Below, piece by piece: positions 55,001 through 63,945 of a stretch of DNA of 64,000 nt (its first letter is position 1; each line of letters opens with the position of its first letter). The stretch lies in the NCBI GenBank assembly GCA_963975885.1, contig CAXBIS010000007.1:77197-141196 (forward strand). The letters are read 5' to 3'. The notes beneath the pieces were generated by a model. The model saw only the letters and a program-made list of their open reading frames with translations, did no database searches and was not told where the DNA came from. This stretch comes from Pseudazoarcus sp963975885 (GTDB lineage: Bacteria; Pseudomonadota; Gammaproteobacteria; Burkholderiales; Rhodocyclaceae). Position numbers and translations under genes: made by a program.

Positions 55001-56389
55001 ATGAGCGCCATGATCACGCCCATCGTGCGGCAACCCGAGCCGGAAACCCCGGCTTACGCCGAGCGCGTACCGTTCAAGGTCTATACGCAGCGCGACATTG
55101 ACCGCATCGAGGCCCTGCAGGGGCTGAGCGAAGAGCAGCGCTTCGAGATGAAGGTCGTCTCGTCGGTGCTGCCGTTCCGCGTGAACCAGTACGTCATCGA
55201 CGAGTTGATCGACTGGAACAACATTCCCGAAGACGCGATCTACCAGCTCGTCTTCCCGCAGCGCGACATGCTCGCGCCCGGCCACTTCGAGCGTATCGCC
55301 GGGCTGATCCGCGCCGGCGCGGAAAAGGCCGAACTGGAAGCGGCGATCACCGAGGTGCGCGCCGAGCTCAATCCGCACCCGGCCGACCAGATGGCCATGA
55401 ACATGCCGCTGGATGCCGACGGTAATCGTCTCGACGGGCTGCAGCACAAGTATCGCGAGACCGTGCTGTTCTTCCCCAGCCAGGGGCAAACCTGCCACAG
55501 CTACTGCAGCTTCTGCTTCCGCTGGGCGCAGTTCGTCGGCGACAAGGACCTGCGCATCGCCAGCTCGGAGGCGACGCAACTGCACGACTACCTGCGTGCG
55601 CACACCGAGGTCACGGACGTGCTGATCACCGGCGGCGACCCGATGGTGATGAAGACCTCGCATCTTGCGAACTATCTCGAGCCGCTGCTCGATCCCGAGT
55701 TCGACCATATCCAGACGATCCGCATCGGCACCAAGGCGCTGACCTTCTGGCCACATCGCTTTCTCGGTGCGCCGGACGCGGACGCACTGATCGAACTGCT
55801 CGAGCGCCTGGTCGAAGCCGGCAAGCAGGTCGCCATCATGGCGCACTACAACCACTGGAAGGAACTCGAGCCCGAGGCCGCACAGGCGGCAATCCACCGC
55901 ATCCGTGCCACTGGCGCGGTGATCCGCGCGCAGGGGCCGCTCATTGCCCACATCAACGACGACCCGGCCGTGTGGTCGCGCATGTGGCAGACCCAGGTCA
56001 GGCTCGGCATCGTTCCCTACTACATGTTCGTCGAGCGCGACACCGGCGCCAGTCATTACTTCGAGGTTCCACTGTTACGCGCGTGGGAGATCTACCGCGA
56101 GGCCATGCAGCGGGTTTCGGGTCTGGCGCGCACCGCGCGCGGCCCGAGCATGAGTGCGAGCCCCGGCAAGGTCGAGATTCAGGGTGTGGCCGAAATCGCC
56201 GGCGAGAAGGTCTTCGTGCTGCGCTTCATCCAGGCCCGCAACCCGGATTGGGTGCAACGCCCGTTTTTCGCCAAATATGATGAGAGGGCCACCTGGCTCG
56301 ACGGGCTCGAGCCGGCCTTCGGGGAGCGCTGGTTCTGGCAGGACGAGTACGCGGCCTTGCGCGAGGAGAAGCTTGCGACGACGAGCTGA
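55001..56389 (+). CDS. KamA-family radical SAM enzyme (lysine/glutamate 2,3-aminomutase-like)
   Basis: A 462-residue radical SAM protein. The cluster motif CHSYCSFCF gives C165, C169 and C172. Further KamA-family features are VLITGGDPMVMKTSHLANYL, RIGTKALTFWPHRFL and KQVAIMAHYNHWKELEP. The family moves amino groups using PLP, SAM and an iron-sulfur cluster; whether lysine or glutamate is the substrate, or another role holds, cannot be told. TTGGAGGAAAG precedes the ATG, and a strong terminator follows. Confidence 0.8.
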   Translation: MSAMITPIVRQPEPETPAYAERVPFKVYTQRDIDRIEALQGLSEEQRFEMKVVSSVLPFRVNQYVIDELIDWNNIPEDAIYQLVFPQRDMLAPGHFERIAGLIRAGAEKAELEAAITEVRAELNPHPADQMAMNMPLDADGNRLDGLQHKYRETVLFFPSQGQTCHSYCSFCFRWAQFVGDKDLRIASSEATQLHDYLRAHTEVTDVLITGGDPMVMKTSHLANYLEPLLDPEFDHIQTIRIGTKALTFWPHRFLGAPDADALIELLERLVEAGKQVAIMAHYNHWKELEPEAAQAAIHRIRATGAVIRAQGPLIAHINDDPAVWSRMWQTQVRLGIVPYYMFVERDTGASHYFEVPLLRAWEIYREAMQRVSGLARTARGPSMSASPGKVEIQGVAEIAGEKVFVLRFIQARNPDWVQRPFFAKYDERATWLDGLEPAFGERWFWQDEYAALREEKLATTS

Positions 56390-56412
56390 GGCTGTCGCCC
56401 GCCCGCATCATG

Positions 56413-56440
56413 ACGGCCTGCTTCGCGCAGGCCGTTTTTT
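56413..56440 (+). terminator. Rho-independent terminator
   Basis: ACGGCCTGC and GCAGGCCGT form a nine-pair stem with loop TTCGC, followed by a run of T. It ends the KamA transcript just before the convergent vapC stop. Confidence 0.9.
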
Positions 56441-56442
56441 CG

Positions 56443-56829
56443 TCAGACGAGGATGATGCTGTCGCTGTAGCGCGCCACCTGCGCATCGTGTGTGAGCAAT
56501 CGCAGCGGCTCGTCGAGTGCCTGCGCGACCAGCAGCCGGTCGAAGGGGTCGGCATGCAGTGGCGGCAGGCTGCCGGCGGCGGCGGCGTGCTCGGGCGTGA
56601 TGTCGAGCAGCAGGAAACCCGATTCGCGAAACCACTCCAGCGCCTGCGAACCGGACAGCGGCATGTCGTCACGCCCGAGTGAATGCTTGATGGCGATTTC
56701 CCACACGCTGGCCGCGCTGACCCAGCAGGTATTGGCCGAGTCGAGCAGTCGTTCACGGGCGGCTGTCGGCAGGCGCGGACTGTCGGCGATTGCCCACAGC
56801 GCGATGTGGGTGTCGAGCAGCAGCTTCAC
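56443..56829 (-). CDS. vapC: VapC-type PIN-domain toxin
   Basis: A 128-residue PIN-domain RNase. The acidic active-site residues appear in LLLDTHIALWA near the start, VSAASVWEIAIKHSLG in the middle and HADPFDRLLVAQAL toward the end. Such toxins cleave RNA to stop growth when freed from antitoxin. Its start overlaps the antitoxin stop (ATGA), the usual antitoxin-first order. Confidence 0.88.
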   Translation of the reverse strand: MKLLLDTHIALWAIADSPRLPTAARERLLDSANTCWVSAASVWEIAIKHSLGRDDMPLSGSQALEWFRESGFLLLDITPEHAAAAGSLPPLHADPFDRLLVAQALDEPLRLLTHDAQVARYSDSIILV

Positions 56830-57071
56830 GGGCGAGGTTCGGCGGCCAACAGAGCAGCGACTTCGGCGTTGTGCGTGTCGATGTCGTCCGGTACCTGAAG
56901 CAGGCCCTTGGCTACGCCCAGTCGTACCGATCGCGCATGCGCGATCGGTACCAGTCGCGCAACCGGGCGTCCGTTGCGGGCGATCACGATCTCGTCCTCG
57001 CGACCGTTCTCAACGGCATCAACCAGCTTCGAGAGCTGTGTCTTGGCTTCAAGCATGTTGATGACGTCCAT
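56826..57071 (-). CDS. vapB: Phd/YefM-type antitoxin of the VapC toxin
   Basis: An 81-residue antitoxin beginning MDVINMLEAKTQLSKLVDAV with EIVIARNGRPVARLVPI, the typical Phd/YefM DNA-binding fold, and a C-terminal tail that would cover the toxin. It lies upstream of vapC with a four-base overlap, and an inverted repeat just before its start is a likely autoregulatory operator. Confidence 0.88.
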   Translation of the reverse strand: MDVINMLEAKTQLSKLVDAVENGREDEIVIARNGRPVARLVPIAHARSVRLGVAKGLLQVPDDIDTHNAEVAALLAAEPRP

Positions 57072-57080
57072 GGGTGCTCC

Positions 57081-57098
57081 TTGGTCTGGTCTGACCAA
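57081..57098. promoter_or_regulatory. Palindromic operator of the toxin-antitoxin operon
   Basis: TTGGTC and GACCAA form a perfect six-base inverted repeat with a six-base spacer, 10 bases upstream of the antitoxin ATG. Antitoxins of this class repress their own operon from such sites. Confidence 0.6.
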
Positions 57099-57127
57099 GT
57101 CTAGTCTTGCCCACGGGCGGTGGCAAG

Positions 57128-57631
57128 CTACAGCATTTCGCCCAGCGGCCGCGCATGCGCGGCCAGCGTGGCGTAGGCGTCGATGACCTCGCGCGGGGCC
57201 TGCACCAGTTCGATCAGCACGCCTTCGCCGCCGACCGGGAATTCGTCGTTGGCCTTGGGGTGTACAAAGATGATGTCGTGGCCGGCGGCTCCGGCGCGAA
57301 TGCCGCCGGGCGCGAAGCGCAGGCCTTGCGCGGCGAGCCATTCGACTGCTGCTTGCAGGTCGTCCACCCACAGGCCGACATGATTGAGCGGGGTGGTGTG
57401 CACGGCGGGCTTCTTGTCGGGGTCGAGCGGTTGCATCAGGTCGACCTCGACACGCATCGGGCCGCTGCCGATGGCGCAGATGTCTTCGTCGACGTTCTCG
57501 CGCTCGCTGGTGAAGCTGCCGGTGCGTTCCAGACCGAGCAGATCGACCCACAGACGGGCGAGGCGCTGCTTGTCGGGGCCGCCGATGGCGACCTGCTGGA
57601 TGCCGAGGATGCGAAAGGGGCGTGGGCTCAT
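57128..57631 (-). CDS. VOC (glyoxalase-fold) protein, possible methylmalonyl-CoA epimerase
   Basis: A 167-residue protein with two vicinal-oxygen-chelate modules: ILGIQQVAIGGPDKQRLARL at the start and LNHVGLWVDDLQAAVEWLAA in the middle, ending GEGVLIELVQAP. Candidate metal ligands are the histidine of LNHVGL and the glutamate of LIELV, while a first-position histidine is glutamine. Methylmalonyl-CoA epimerase has this fold and would complete the nearby propionate pathway. The link is by context and remains tentative. Confidence 0.6.
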   Translation of the reverse strand: MSPRPFRILGIQQVAIGGPDKQRLARLWVDLLGLERTGSFTSERENVDEDICAIGSGPMRVEVDLMQPLDPDKKPAVHTTPLNHVGLWVDDLQAAVEWLAAQGLRFAPGGIRAGAAGHDIIFVHPKANDEFPVGGEGVLIELVQAPREVIDAYATLAAHARPLGEML

Positions 57632-57732
57632 GTCCGGGTGCTCATGGGTTGCGATGGCGCATTCTCCCGCCAGCGCGTGTCGCGGTCGACCCCGGTGGGT
57701 TTGCGCTGCACAAAACGCTATCCTAGCGCCCC

Positions 57733-58623
57733 ATGCAAAGTCTGCTGACGCTCCTCCCCGATTTTTCCCTGATCCTGCTCGGAGTCCTGCTACGCCGCTG
57801 GATGATCATCGACATCGGCTTCTGGACCGGCGTTGAGCGGCTGGTGTATTTCGTGCTGTTCCCGGCCATGCTGTTTCGCGCACTGACCTCGGTGAGCATC
57901 GATCTGAACAACACCCTGCCGCTGGTCGCCACCGGGCTGGCGGTCATGTTCATCGGTTTCGTACTGGGGCTGGCGGGGCGGCCGTTGATGGGGCTGTCGG
58001 GTCTCACCTTTGCCTCGCGCCTGCAGTGTTCCTATCGCTTCAATACCTACATCGCGATCGCCGTGGCCGGTCAGTTGCACGGCGCGCAAGGCGTGGCCTT
58101 GATGGGGGCGCTGTGCGGCATGATGGTGCCGTTCGCCAACATCATGGCGGTGGGCATGCTGGCGCGTCATGGTCAGGGCAGGCTGGTGCGCGAACTGGTG
58201 CGCAATCCGCTGGTGCTGGCAACGCTCGCCGGCATGGCCTTCAACCTGTCGGGCGGCGAGCTGCCGCAGCCGGCCAATGCCTTTCTGACACGGCTGGGCG
58301 ACGCCGCGGTGGCGCTGGGCCTGCTGACGGTGGGCGCTGCGCTGCGCTGGGGCGCGGCCGGCGGCAACATGCTGGGGTCGTCGTGGCTGGTCACCGTCAA
58401 GCTCGCGCTGCTGCCGGCCATTGCCTGGGGGCTGGGACGCCTGGTGGGGCTGGACGGGATCGCCTTCGACCTGCTTGTGCTCTATGCCGCCATGCCCTCG
58501 GCCAGCTCGGCCTATATCCTGGCCATGCGCATGGGCGGCGACGGCCCCGGCGTGGCCTGGCTGATCTCGGCCACGACGCTGCTTGCGGTGCCGACGCTGA
58601 CCTTCTGGTTGACCTTGCTGTAG
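57733..58623 (+). CDS. AEC-family permease
   Basis: A 296-residue membrane protein with about ten hydrophobic helices, such as LLTLLPDFSLILLGVLLRRW and VYFVLFPAMLFRALTSVSI-like at the start and AMPSASSAYILAMRMGGDGP near the C-terminus. These are typical of the auxin efflux carrier family, whose bacterial members export or take up malonate or amino acids. The substrate is unknown. It converges with phaM. Confidence 0.85.
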   Translation: MQSLLTLLPDFSLILLGVLLRRWMIIDIGFWTGVERLVYFVLFPAMLFRALTSVSIDLNNTLPLVATGLAVMFIGFVLGLAGRPLMGLSGLTFASRLQCSYRFNTYIAIAVAGQLHGAQGVALMGALCGMMVPFANIMAVGMLARHGQGRLVRELVRNPLVLATLAGMAFNLSGGELPQPANAFLTRLGDAAVALGLLTVGAALRWGAAGGNMLGSSWLVTVKLALLPAIAWGLGRLVGLDGIAFDLLVLYAAMPSASSAYILAMRMGGDGPGVAWLISATTLLAVPTLTFWLTLL

Positions 58624-58628
58624 CCAGG

Positions 58629-59036
58629 CTATTTGCGGTTGCGCGGCTTGCGCCCGCCCGGCGCCTTGTCCGGCGTCGCCGCGGGTTTGGCGGGGTCGAC
58701 CGGTGTTTGCTGCATCATGGCCCACGGCCACATCGCCGCGATGAATGGATTGTCCGCCGCGCTGGTGTCCGCCCCGCCCGGTGGGGGGGCTTGCGTACCC
58801 ATGGCCTTGAGGGCGGCCAGTGTGGAACGCTGCACTTCGAGGCCCTGCACGGTCGCCTGCAACATGTTCAGATTCATCCTGAGCCAGTTTTCGACTGTGC
58901 GCAGATCGCCGATGCGCTTGTCCAGTTCATCGATGTCCAGCGTCGGGGCGACCATGCCGGGCAGCGGAACACCGGCACCCGACCACATGCGCCGCAACAT
59001 CTCGATCGGATCCTGATCCTTGGGGTTGTCGCTCAT
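58629..59036 (-). CDS. phaM: PhaM-type polyhydroxyalkanoate granule regulator
   Basis: A 135-residue protein matching PhaM: PGMVAPTLDIDELDKRIGDL, then RTVENWLRMNLNMLQATVQG, and a C-terminal lysine/proline-rich DNA-binding tail (APGGRKPRNRK). In Cupriavidus PhaM activates PHB synthase and ties granules to the nucleoid. The start MSDNPKDQ is chosen where similarity begins. It suggests that the host stores polyhydroxyalkanoate, which can draw on propionyl-CoA. Confidence 0.85.
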   Translation of the reverse strand: MSDNPKDQDPIEMLRRMWSGAGVPLPGMVAPTLDIDELDKRIGDLRTVENWLRMNLNMLQATVQGLEVQRSTLAALKAMGTQAPPPGGADTSAADNPFIAAMWPWAMMQQTPVDPAKPAATPDKAPGGRKPRNRK

Positions 59037-59094
59037 GTTCGTCTCCTTGGCGGAACGTGTGAATGCGTCGATCAAGCGGGCGGTGCCGTCTCAC

Positions 59095-61014
59095 TCAATC
59101 GACGTTGGCGGCGATGCGGTTGAGCAGCGCACGCAAGCGGGCAGGGCGCACTGGCTTGTGCAGCACAGGCAAGCCTTCGCGCTCGGCCAGCGCGAGTGCG
59201 TCCGGACCGGTGTCTCCGGTGATCAGTGCTGCCGGCAGGTCCTCGCCGTAGCGGCGTCGCACTTCGCGGATCACGTCGGTGCCGCTCGCGCCCCGCGCGA
59301 GGCGATGATCGCTGATGATCGCGCTCGGTGGGCCGCCGCGTGCGCTCAGACGGTCGATCAGCAGTTCGAGATCCGGTGCGGCGACCAGGTCGCAGCCCCA
59401 GGACGTGAGCAGGCTGTGCATGGCGCTCAGCACCAGCGGGTCGTCTTCGACCAGGGCCACGCGCAATCCGCCCAGATCGCCCGGATCGCGCTCGGCTGGA
59501 GGCGCGTCGACGACGTCCTCGCGTCGGCCGGCGGGGATCGTGACCGCAAAGGCCGAGCCGCGCCCGGGAGCCGAGCGTAGTTCGAGCGGGTGGTCGAGCA
59601 TCGCGGTAAGGCGCCGTACGATGGCCAGCCCCAGCCCGAGGCCCTTGTCGCGCGAACGCTCCGGGTTCTGCAACTGGACGAACTCCTGGAAGATGTTCTC
59701 CTGCGCATGTTGCGGGATGCCGATGCCGTTGTCGCGCACCTCGATGCGCCACGTATCGCCGCGCCGACGGCATGCGACCAGCACCTTGCCGGCCGGCGAA
59801 TAGCGTACGGCGTTGCTGACGAGATTGCCGAGAATGCGTTCGAACAGTACCGGGTCGCTCGCGCCCCAGGCATCGGTCGGACGGATGCGCAGGCTCACGC
59901 GCGCGTCCGACGCGGCGGCGCGCTGGGTTGCGGCGATGCGCTCGAGTACGGGCTGCAGCGGGAAGGCGCGAACGCTGGCCTGCAGCACGCCGGCGTCGAG
60001 CCGTGAGATGTCGAGCAGGCTGTCGAGCAGGTCCTCCATCGCTTCGGCCGAGGCGGTGATCTGGCCAAGCAGGTGTCGCGATGGGGCGTCCAGGCGGCAC
60101 TGCGACAGCTCCGAGATGAACAGCCCGAGGGCATGCATGGGCTGGCGCAGGTCATGACTGGCGGCTGCGAGAAAACGCGACTTGGCCATATTGGCGCGCT
60201 CGGCCTCTTCCTTGCGCGTGCGCAGTTCGGCGGTCGCCTCGCTGATGCGACCGCGCATCTGTGCATGCATGCCGGCCAGTTCCTCGGCCATTTCGTTGAC
60301 CCCTTCGGCGAGCATGCGCAGGCTGCCACCGCCGACGATCGGGACGCGCTGATCGAACTGTCCCTTGCCGATGCGCGATACCGCGTAGGCCACGCGCCGG
60401 ATCGGGCCGGATACGCCGCGGCTCATCGAGGTGGCGAGCAACAGTGTGCCGACCAGCGCGGCCAGCACGGTGAGCATGCCGGTGCGCAGCAGGTCGCGGC
60501 GCTGCGCGTCGAGTGCGCTCCGGTCCAGGTCGACGATGACGTTGCCCAGCGTCGGCGTGACCACCGCCGAGCCCGAGCGGAAGGCGTCATCGTTGAACTC
60601 GGTTCCGAGCGAAGCCTGGCCTGCGTAGATGGGCTCGATCACGCGCAAGGTGCGCTTTCCGCTGACGTAGTCGGATTCCGCGAGCAGATCGCGAGCGAGC
60701 GGGATGTCATCGTCCAGCTGTCCGCTGCGCGCGAGCGTCTCGCCGAACAGATCGATGATGATCACCCCGGCCATGCCTTCCTCGTTGAGGCTCGCTTCAG
60801 TGAGTTTCTGCAGGGCGTCGTGGTTGCCCGAGAACACCGCATACTCGCTCGCCGCGACGAGCTGGCGGGCATAGGCCTTGCCGCGCGCCGCGTGCGCCTG
60901 CTCGACGTCGTCGATGCGCGAGCTGGTATAGAAAGCAGTGAGCAGCAGAGCCACGACGAGCATCGGCAATACAGCCACCAGCAACACTCGCGCACGCACG
61001 CCCCAGTTTTTCAT
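59095..61014 (-). CDS. Hybrid sensor histidine kinase with receiver domain
   Basis: A 639-residue membrane kinase. Two transmembrane helices (about 8-28 and 178-197) enclose a periplasmic sensor region; then come HAMP, a HisKA domain with H287 in ASHDLRQPMHALGLF, the ATPase boxes DNGIGI and KGLGLGLAIV, and a C-terminal receiver with the phospho-acceptor in IISDHRLARG. The signal sensed is unknown. It is divergent from a LuxR-type regulator gene that is the likely partner. Confidence 0.9.
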   Translation of the reverse strand: MKNWGVRARVLLVAVLPMLVVALLLTAFYTSSRIDDVEQAHAARGKAYARQLVAASEYAVFSGNHDALQKLTEASLNEEGMAGVIIIDLFGETLARSGQLDDDIPLARDLLAESDYVSGKRTLRVIEPIYAGQASLGTEFNDDAFRSGSAVVTPTLGNVIVDLDRSALDAQRRDLLRTGMLTVLAALVGTLLLATSMSRGVSGPIRRVAYAVSRIGKGQFDQRVPIVGGGSLRMLAEGVNEMAEELAGMHAQMRGRISEATAELRTRKEEAERANMAKSRFLAAASHDLRQPMHALGLFISELSQCRLDAPSRHLLGQITASAEAMEDLLDSLLDISRLDAGVLQASVRAFPLQPVLERIAATQRAAASDARVSLRIRPTDAWGASDPVLFERILGNLVSNAVRYSPAGKVLVACRRRGDTWRIEVRDNGIGIPQHAQENIFQEFVQLQNPERSRDKGLGLGLAIVRRLTAMLDHPLELRSAPGRGSAFAVTIPAGRREDVVDAPPAERDPGDLGGLRVALVEDDPLVLSAMHSLLTSWGCDLVAAPDLELLIDRLSARGGPPSAIISDHRLARGASGTDVIREVRRRYGEDLPAALITGDTGPDALALAEREGLPVLHKPVRPARLRALLNRIAANVD

Positions 61015-61158
61015 GATCACTTCCAGCCCCTCCCGTGGCGCTTGAGCGCAGGCTCGATTGTGCAGGCTTTCGCGGGTCGGTGCGATGCGCGCCGGCGCAT
61101 CGTGCACATGCTATGCTTGCCCCATTTTGATGCACGCCCGGCCGGAGGAAACACGCAG

Positions 61159-61797
61159 GTGACCAGGGTATTGATCGTCGAGGATCACGCACTCGTGCGA
61201 GAGGCGATGGCGCAGACCCTCGGGCGCATCGAGTCGGGGCTGGAGTGCGTCGAAGCGCGCGGCTCCGAAGAGGCGCTCGCGCTGCTTGCCGAGAGCCCGG
61301 ACTGGGATCTGGCGATCATCGACCTGATGCTGCCCGACCTGTCCGGTTTCTCGCTGCTCGGCGTGCTCGCCAAGCGCTACCCGGACATGCCGACCATCGT
61401 CGTCTCCGCGCTCGACGATCAGGCTACGCTGCGGCGCGCAATGAAGGTTGGCGCGTCGGGTTTCGTGTCGAAGAGCAGTTCCGGCGAGGAGTTGCGTCAT
61501 GCGGTGCGCACCGTGCTCGATGGCGGGGTGTTCTTCACGCAGCAGGACGGGGCGGGGGAAGAAGGCGCGCGCGGACGGGGCTCGCGCGCGCACGAGTCGC
61601 GCTATCGGCTGACTGCCGCGCAGACGCGCGTCGCCGAATTGCTCGGACAGGGCAAGACCAACCGCGAGATCGCCGACGCACTGGGGTTGTCCGAGGGGAC
61701 GGTGAAGGTGCACATGTCGGCGATTTTCCGCGCGATGAACGTGCGCAATCGCTCCCAGGCGCTGGTGGCGCTGTCAAGGAGCGGGGCGAGGGTCTGA
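61159..61797 (+). CDS. NarL/FixJ-family response regulator
   Basis: A 212-residue regulator: receiver with acidic pair ED near residue 8 and phospho-acceptor D55 (AIIDLMLPD), and a LuxR-type helix-turn-helix at about 150-205 (AQTRVAELLGQGKTNREIAD, then GLSEGTVKVHMSAIFRAMN). GTG is the start, with GGAGGA nine bases upstream. It is divergent from the hybrid kinase across a 144-base shared control region. Confidence 0.9.
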   Translation: MTRVLIVEDHALVREAMAQTLGRIESGLECVEARGSEEALALLAESPDWDLAIIDLMLPDLSGFSLLGVLAKRYPDMPTIVVSALDDQATLRRAMKVGASGFVSKSSSGEELRHAVRTVLDGGVFFTQQDGAGEEGARGRGSRAHESRYRLTAAQTRVAELLGQGKTNREIADALGLSEGTVKVHMSAIFRAMNVRNRSQALVALSRSGARV

Positions 61798-61804
61798 AGT
61801 CCCG

Positions 61805-62500
61805 TCAGCGGCGGCTGCCAAGCCGCAGCGGCATTTCGTCGGAGGGCAGGCGATTGGTCTCGTCGATGTTGGTCAGTTCGCTCGTGCTCGGCGCAACGTC
61901 GATTTCCAGCACTTCGAGTACCTGACGTGCGAGCGCCCGGCACGCGTTGGCCAGCGGCGTGGGCAACTGGTCCGGCAGATCCCGTTGCAGCAGCAGCTTG
62001 GTGGACGAGAGTGCATTGACCGGATTGAGCAGCCGGTGGCGGTAGGGGCGCATGAGTTGGCGCACGTTGCGCTCGGCCGCTTCGCGCTGCCATGCATTGG
62101 TCGGCCATTGCGAAGGCACGGCGTAGGCGCGCGGAAAGGTTTCGAGGTCGCGCAGTACGGTGCGGATGTCTTCGTGGGATTCCCTGAACGGCAGCAGCAC
62201 GATGTCCGACATCGCGTACAGGTGGCGGTCCATCTCGCTGCGGTTGCCGCCGCCGTCGATCACGCCAATCCAGTTCTCGAGCGTTCGCAGCTTGTCGACG
62301 ACCTTGGACAGGGATTCGCGCGTGCGCGCATCGGCCGTCACGTAGCGTCGGCCGGCCGGGTTGAGCGGCTCGCGCGAGGTGTCTGTCAGCACGCAGGCGG
62401 CGCGATGCTCGAGCAGGCCCAGTCCCTGGCACAGCATGTGCGAGATCGAGGTCTTGCCGGTGCCACCCTTGTTGCCGATGACGCAGATGATTTCAGCCAT
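61805..62500 (-). CDS. ParA/MinD-like P-loop ATPase
   Basis: A 231-residue protein with the deviant Walker A motif GNKGGTGKTS at its start and NWIGVIDGGGNRSEMD as the Walker B-like region. Such ATPases place chromosomes, plasmids or protein complexes. No ParB partner is adjacent, so it may be an orphan positioning factor. It converges with the response regulator gene and lies downstream of the methyltransferase gene on the same strand. Confidence 0.75.
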   Translation of the reverse strand: MAEIICVIGNKGGTGKTSISHMLCQGLGLLEHRAACVLTDTSREPLNPAGRRYVTADARTRESLSKVVDKLRTLENWIGVIDGGGNRSEMDRHLYAMSDIVLLPFRESHEDIRTVLRDLETFPRAYAVPSQWPTNAWQREAAERNVRQLMRPYRHRLLNPVNALSSTKLLLQRDLPDQLPTPLANACRALARQVLEVLEIDVAPSTSELTNIDETNRLPSDEMPLRLGSRR

Positions 62501-62593
62501 TGCGCAGTTCCATTGTCGTTCGCTTCGTCCCGGTGTCGCATTATCCGGCCGGGTCCGGGAGGCGGTGCCACGAAAAGGCCGTGATTTGCCCCG

Positions 62594-63427
62594 TTAATCG
62601 TTTCGTGCCGGCGCCGGCCCTGCCGGGGCGTACAGATACAGCTTCGAACCGTCGGCGAGGCTGACGATCTCCTCCGGTGTCGCCTCCGGTACTGCGAAAT
62701 CCTTGCTCACCAGCAACGACCCGGGGTGCATCTCGCGTCGCGCCTTGTCCCAGACCGTCGCCATCGGATGGGGCGACAGAAAGGCGTAGACCAGATCGTA
62801 GTCGCGCCAGCATGCAGCGAAGAAGTCGCCCCGCAGCACCGACGCGTTGGTGCTTGTTCGCGTCCGCAGCCAGCTGACGAGCCACGGCAGTGGTGCCGCT
62901 TCGATGCCGGTGACGCGCACCTGCGGATGGCGTTGCGCGAGCGGTGCGACGACGCTTCCGAGTCCGCAGCCAATGTCGAGCAGGGTGCGTGCGGCGCGCG
63001 AGTGCAGTAGCCCGTCAAGGGTGTCTACGGCAGGACGGCCGGAAAGATAAAGCGGCACGCGCGTGCCCGGCGTTCCCCAGTACAGCAGCATGGTCACGGC
63101 CAGGGCTGCCAGCCACCAGCGCGGATCGATGCCGGTGCCGAGCGCCAGCACGCCCAGCGGCGAGAACAGCGCATGCAGCGCGATCCACCAGCGTTCCCGA
63201 TGCATGCGCCACGCCAGTGCCGCGGCCAGTGCCGCTTGCATGCCAACAATCATGGCGGGGCGGGTCGGTGCGATGAGTTGCGCGGCCGCGAACACCGCGG
63301 CCCAGGACGTCGCCTGCACGGCGAGCGCGCGCAGCCAGGGGCGATGCTCCGCGCTCGGGGTGTGAGGGGTGTCGGGCGACGCTTTCAGTGTTCGCCGCAA
63401 GTTCCGGGGAGGGCGTGCAGGGCGCAT
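62594..63427 (-). CDS. Membrane-anchored class I SAM-dependent methyltransferase
   Basis: A 277-residue protein. The N-terminal 125 residues hold hydrophobic helices (TSWAAVFAAAQLIAPT; AALAVTMLLYWG). The C-terminal half has the SAM motif TLLDIGCGLGSVVAPLAQRH and an acidic end of the second strand (VTGIEAAPLP). The substrate is unknown; the family includes small methyltransferases of unclear role. The start is uncertain because several upstream in-frame codons are possible. Confidence 0.7.
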   Translation of the reverse strand: MRPARPPRNLRRTLKASPDTPHTPSAEHRPWLRALAVQATSWAAVFAAAQLIAPTRPAMIVGMQAALAAALAWRMHRERWWIALHALFSPLGVLALGTGIDPRWWLAALAVTMLLYWGTPGTRVPLYLSGRPAVDTLDGLLHSRAARTLLDIGCGLGSVVAPLAQRHPQVRVTGIEAAPLPWLVSWLRTRTSTNASVLRGDFFAACWRDYDLVYAFLSPHPMATVWDKARREMHPGSLLVSKDFAVPEATPEEIVSLADGSKLYLYAPAGPAPARND

Positions 63428-63481
63428 GGGTAGCCATTTTCGGGGCCCGGGCCGAATTTGTCGTTAACGGCGTGGACGGGT

Positions 63482-63510
63482 TTGACATGGGGGCGTTTAG
63501 GCACTATAGT
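63482..63510 (+). promoter_or_regulatory. Strong sigma70 promoter of the tRNA-tuf operon
   Basis: A perfect -35 (TTGACA) and a -10 TATAGT are separated by exactly 17 bases, followed by the GC-rich discriminator GCGGCGC, which is typical of stringently controlled stable-RNA promoters. It lies 17 bases before the first tRNA. Confidence 0.85.
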
Positions 63511-63526
63511 GCGGCGCTTCTCGCCC

Positions 63527-63611
<85 letters not shown>

Positions 63612-63682
63612 GAATCAAGGGCCGGTTCGCGGCGAAAAGTGCGAACGGGTTCGGGTGTAGTGAAGAATCGTCTGCGTGATGC

Positions 63683-63756
63683 GCGGGTGTAGCTCAATGG
63701 TAGAGCAGAAGCCTTCCAAGCTTACGATGAGGGTTCGATTCCCTTCACCCGCTCCA
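63683..63756 (+). tRNA. tRNA-Gly (TCC)
   Basis: Acceptor GCGGGTG pairing with CACCCGC, anticodon TCC at 63715-63717, T-loop GTTCGATTC and encoded CCA. Confidence 0.95.
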
Positions 63757-63781
63757 AGCCAGGCGATTGATGGTTCAAGGA

Positions 63782-63856
<75 letters not shown>

Positions 63857-63945
63857 GCAGAATTTTGTGGTCTCGTCGCAGCATCGGATCGGGGCCGTCG
63901 GTACGTTGATCCGTTTTTTACTGATTTCGAACAAGAGGTGTTGAC

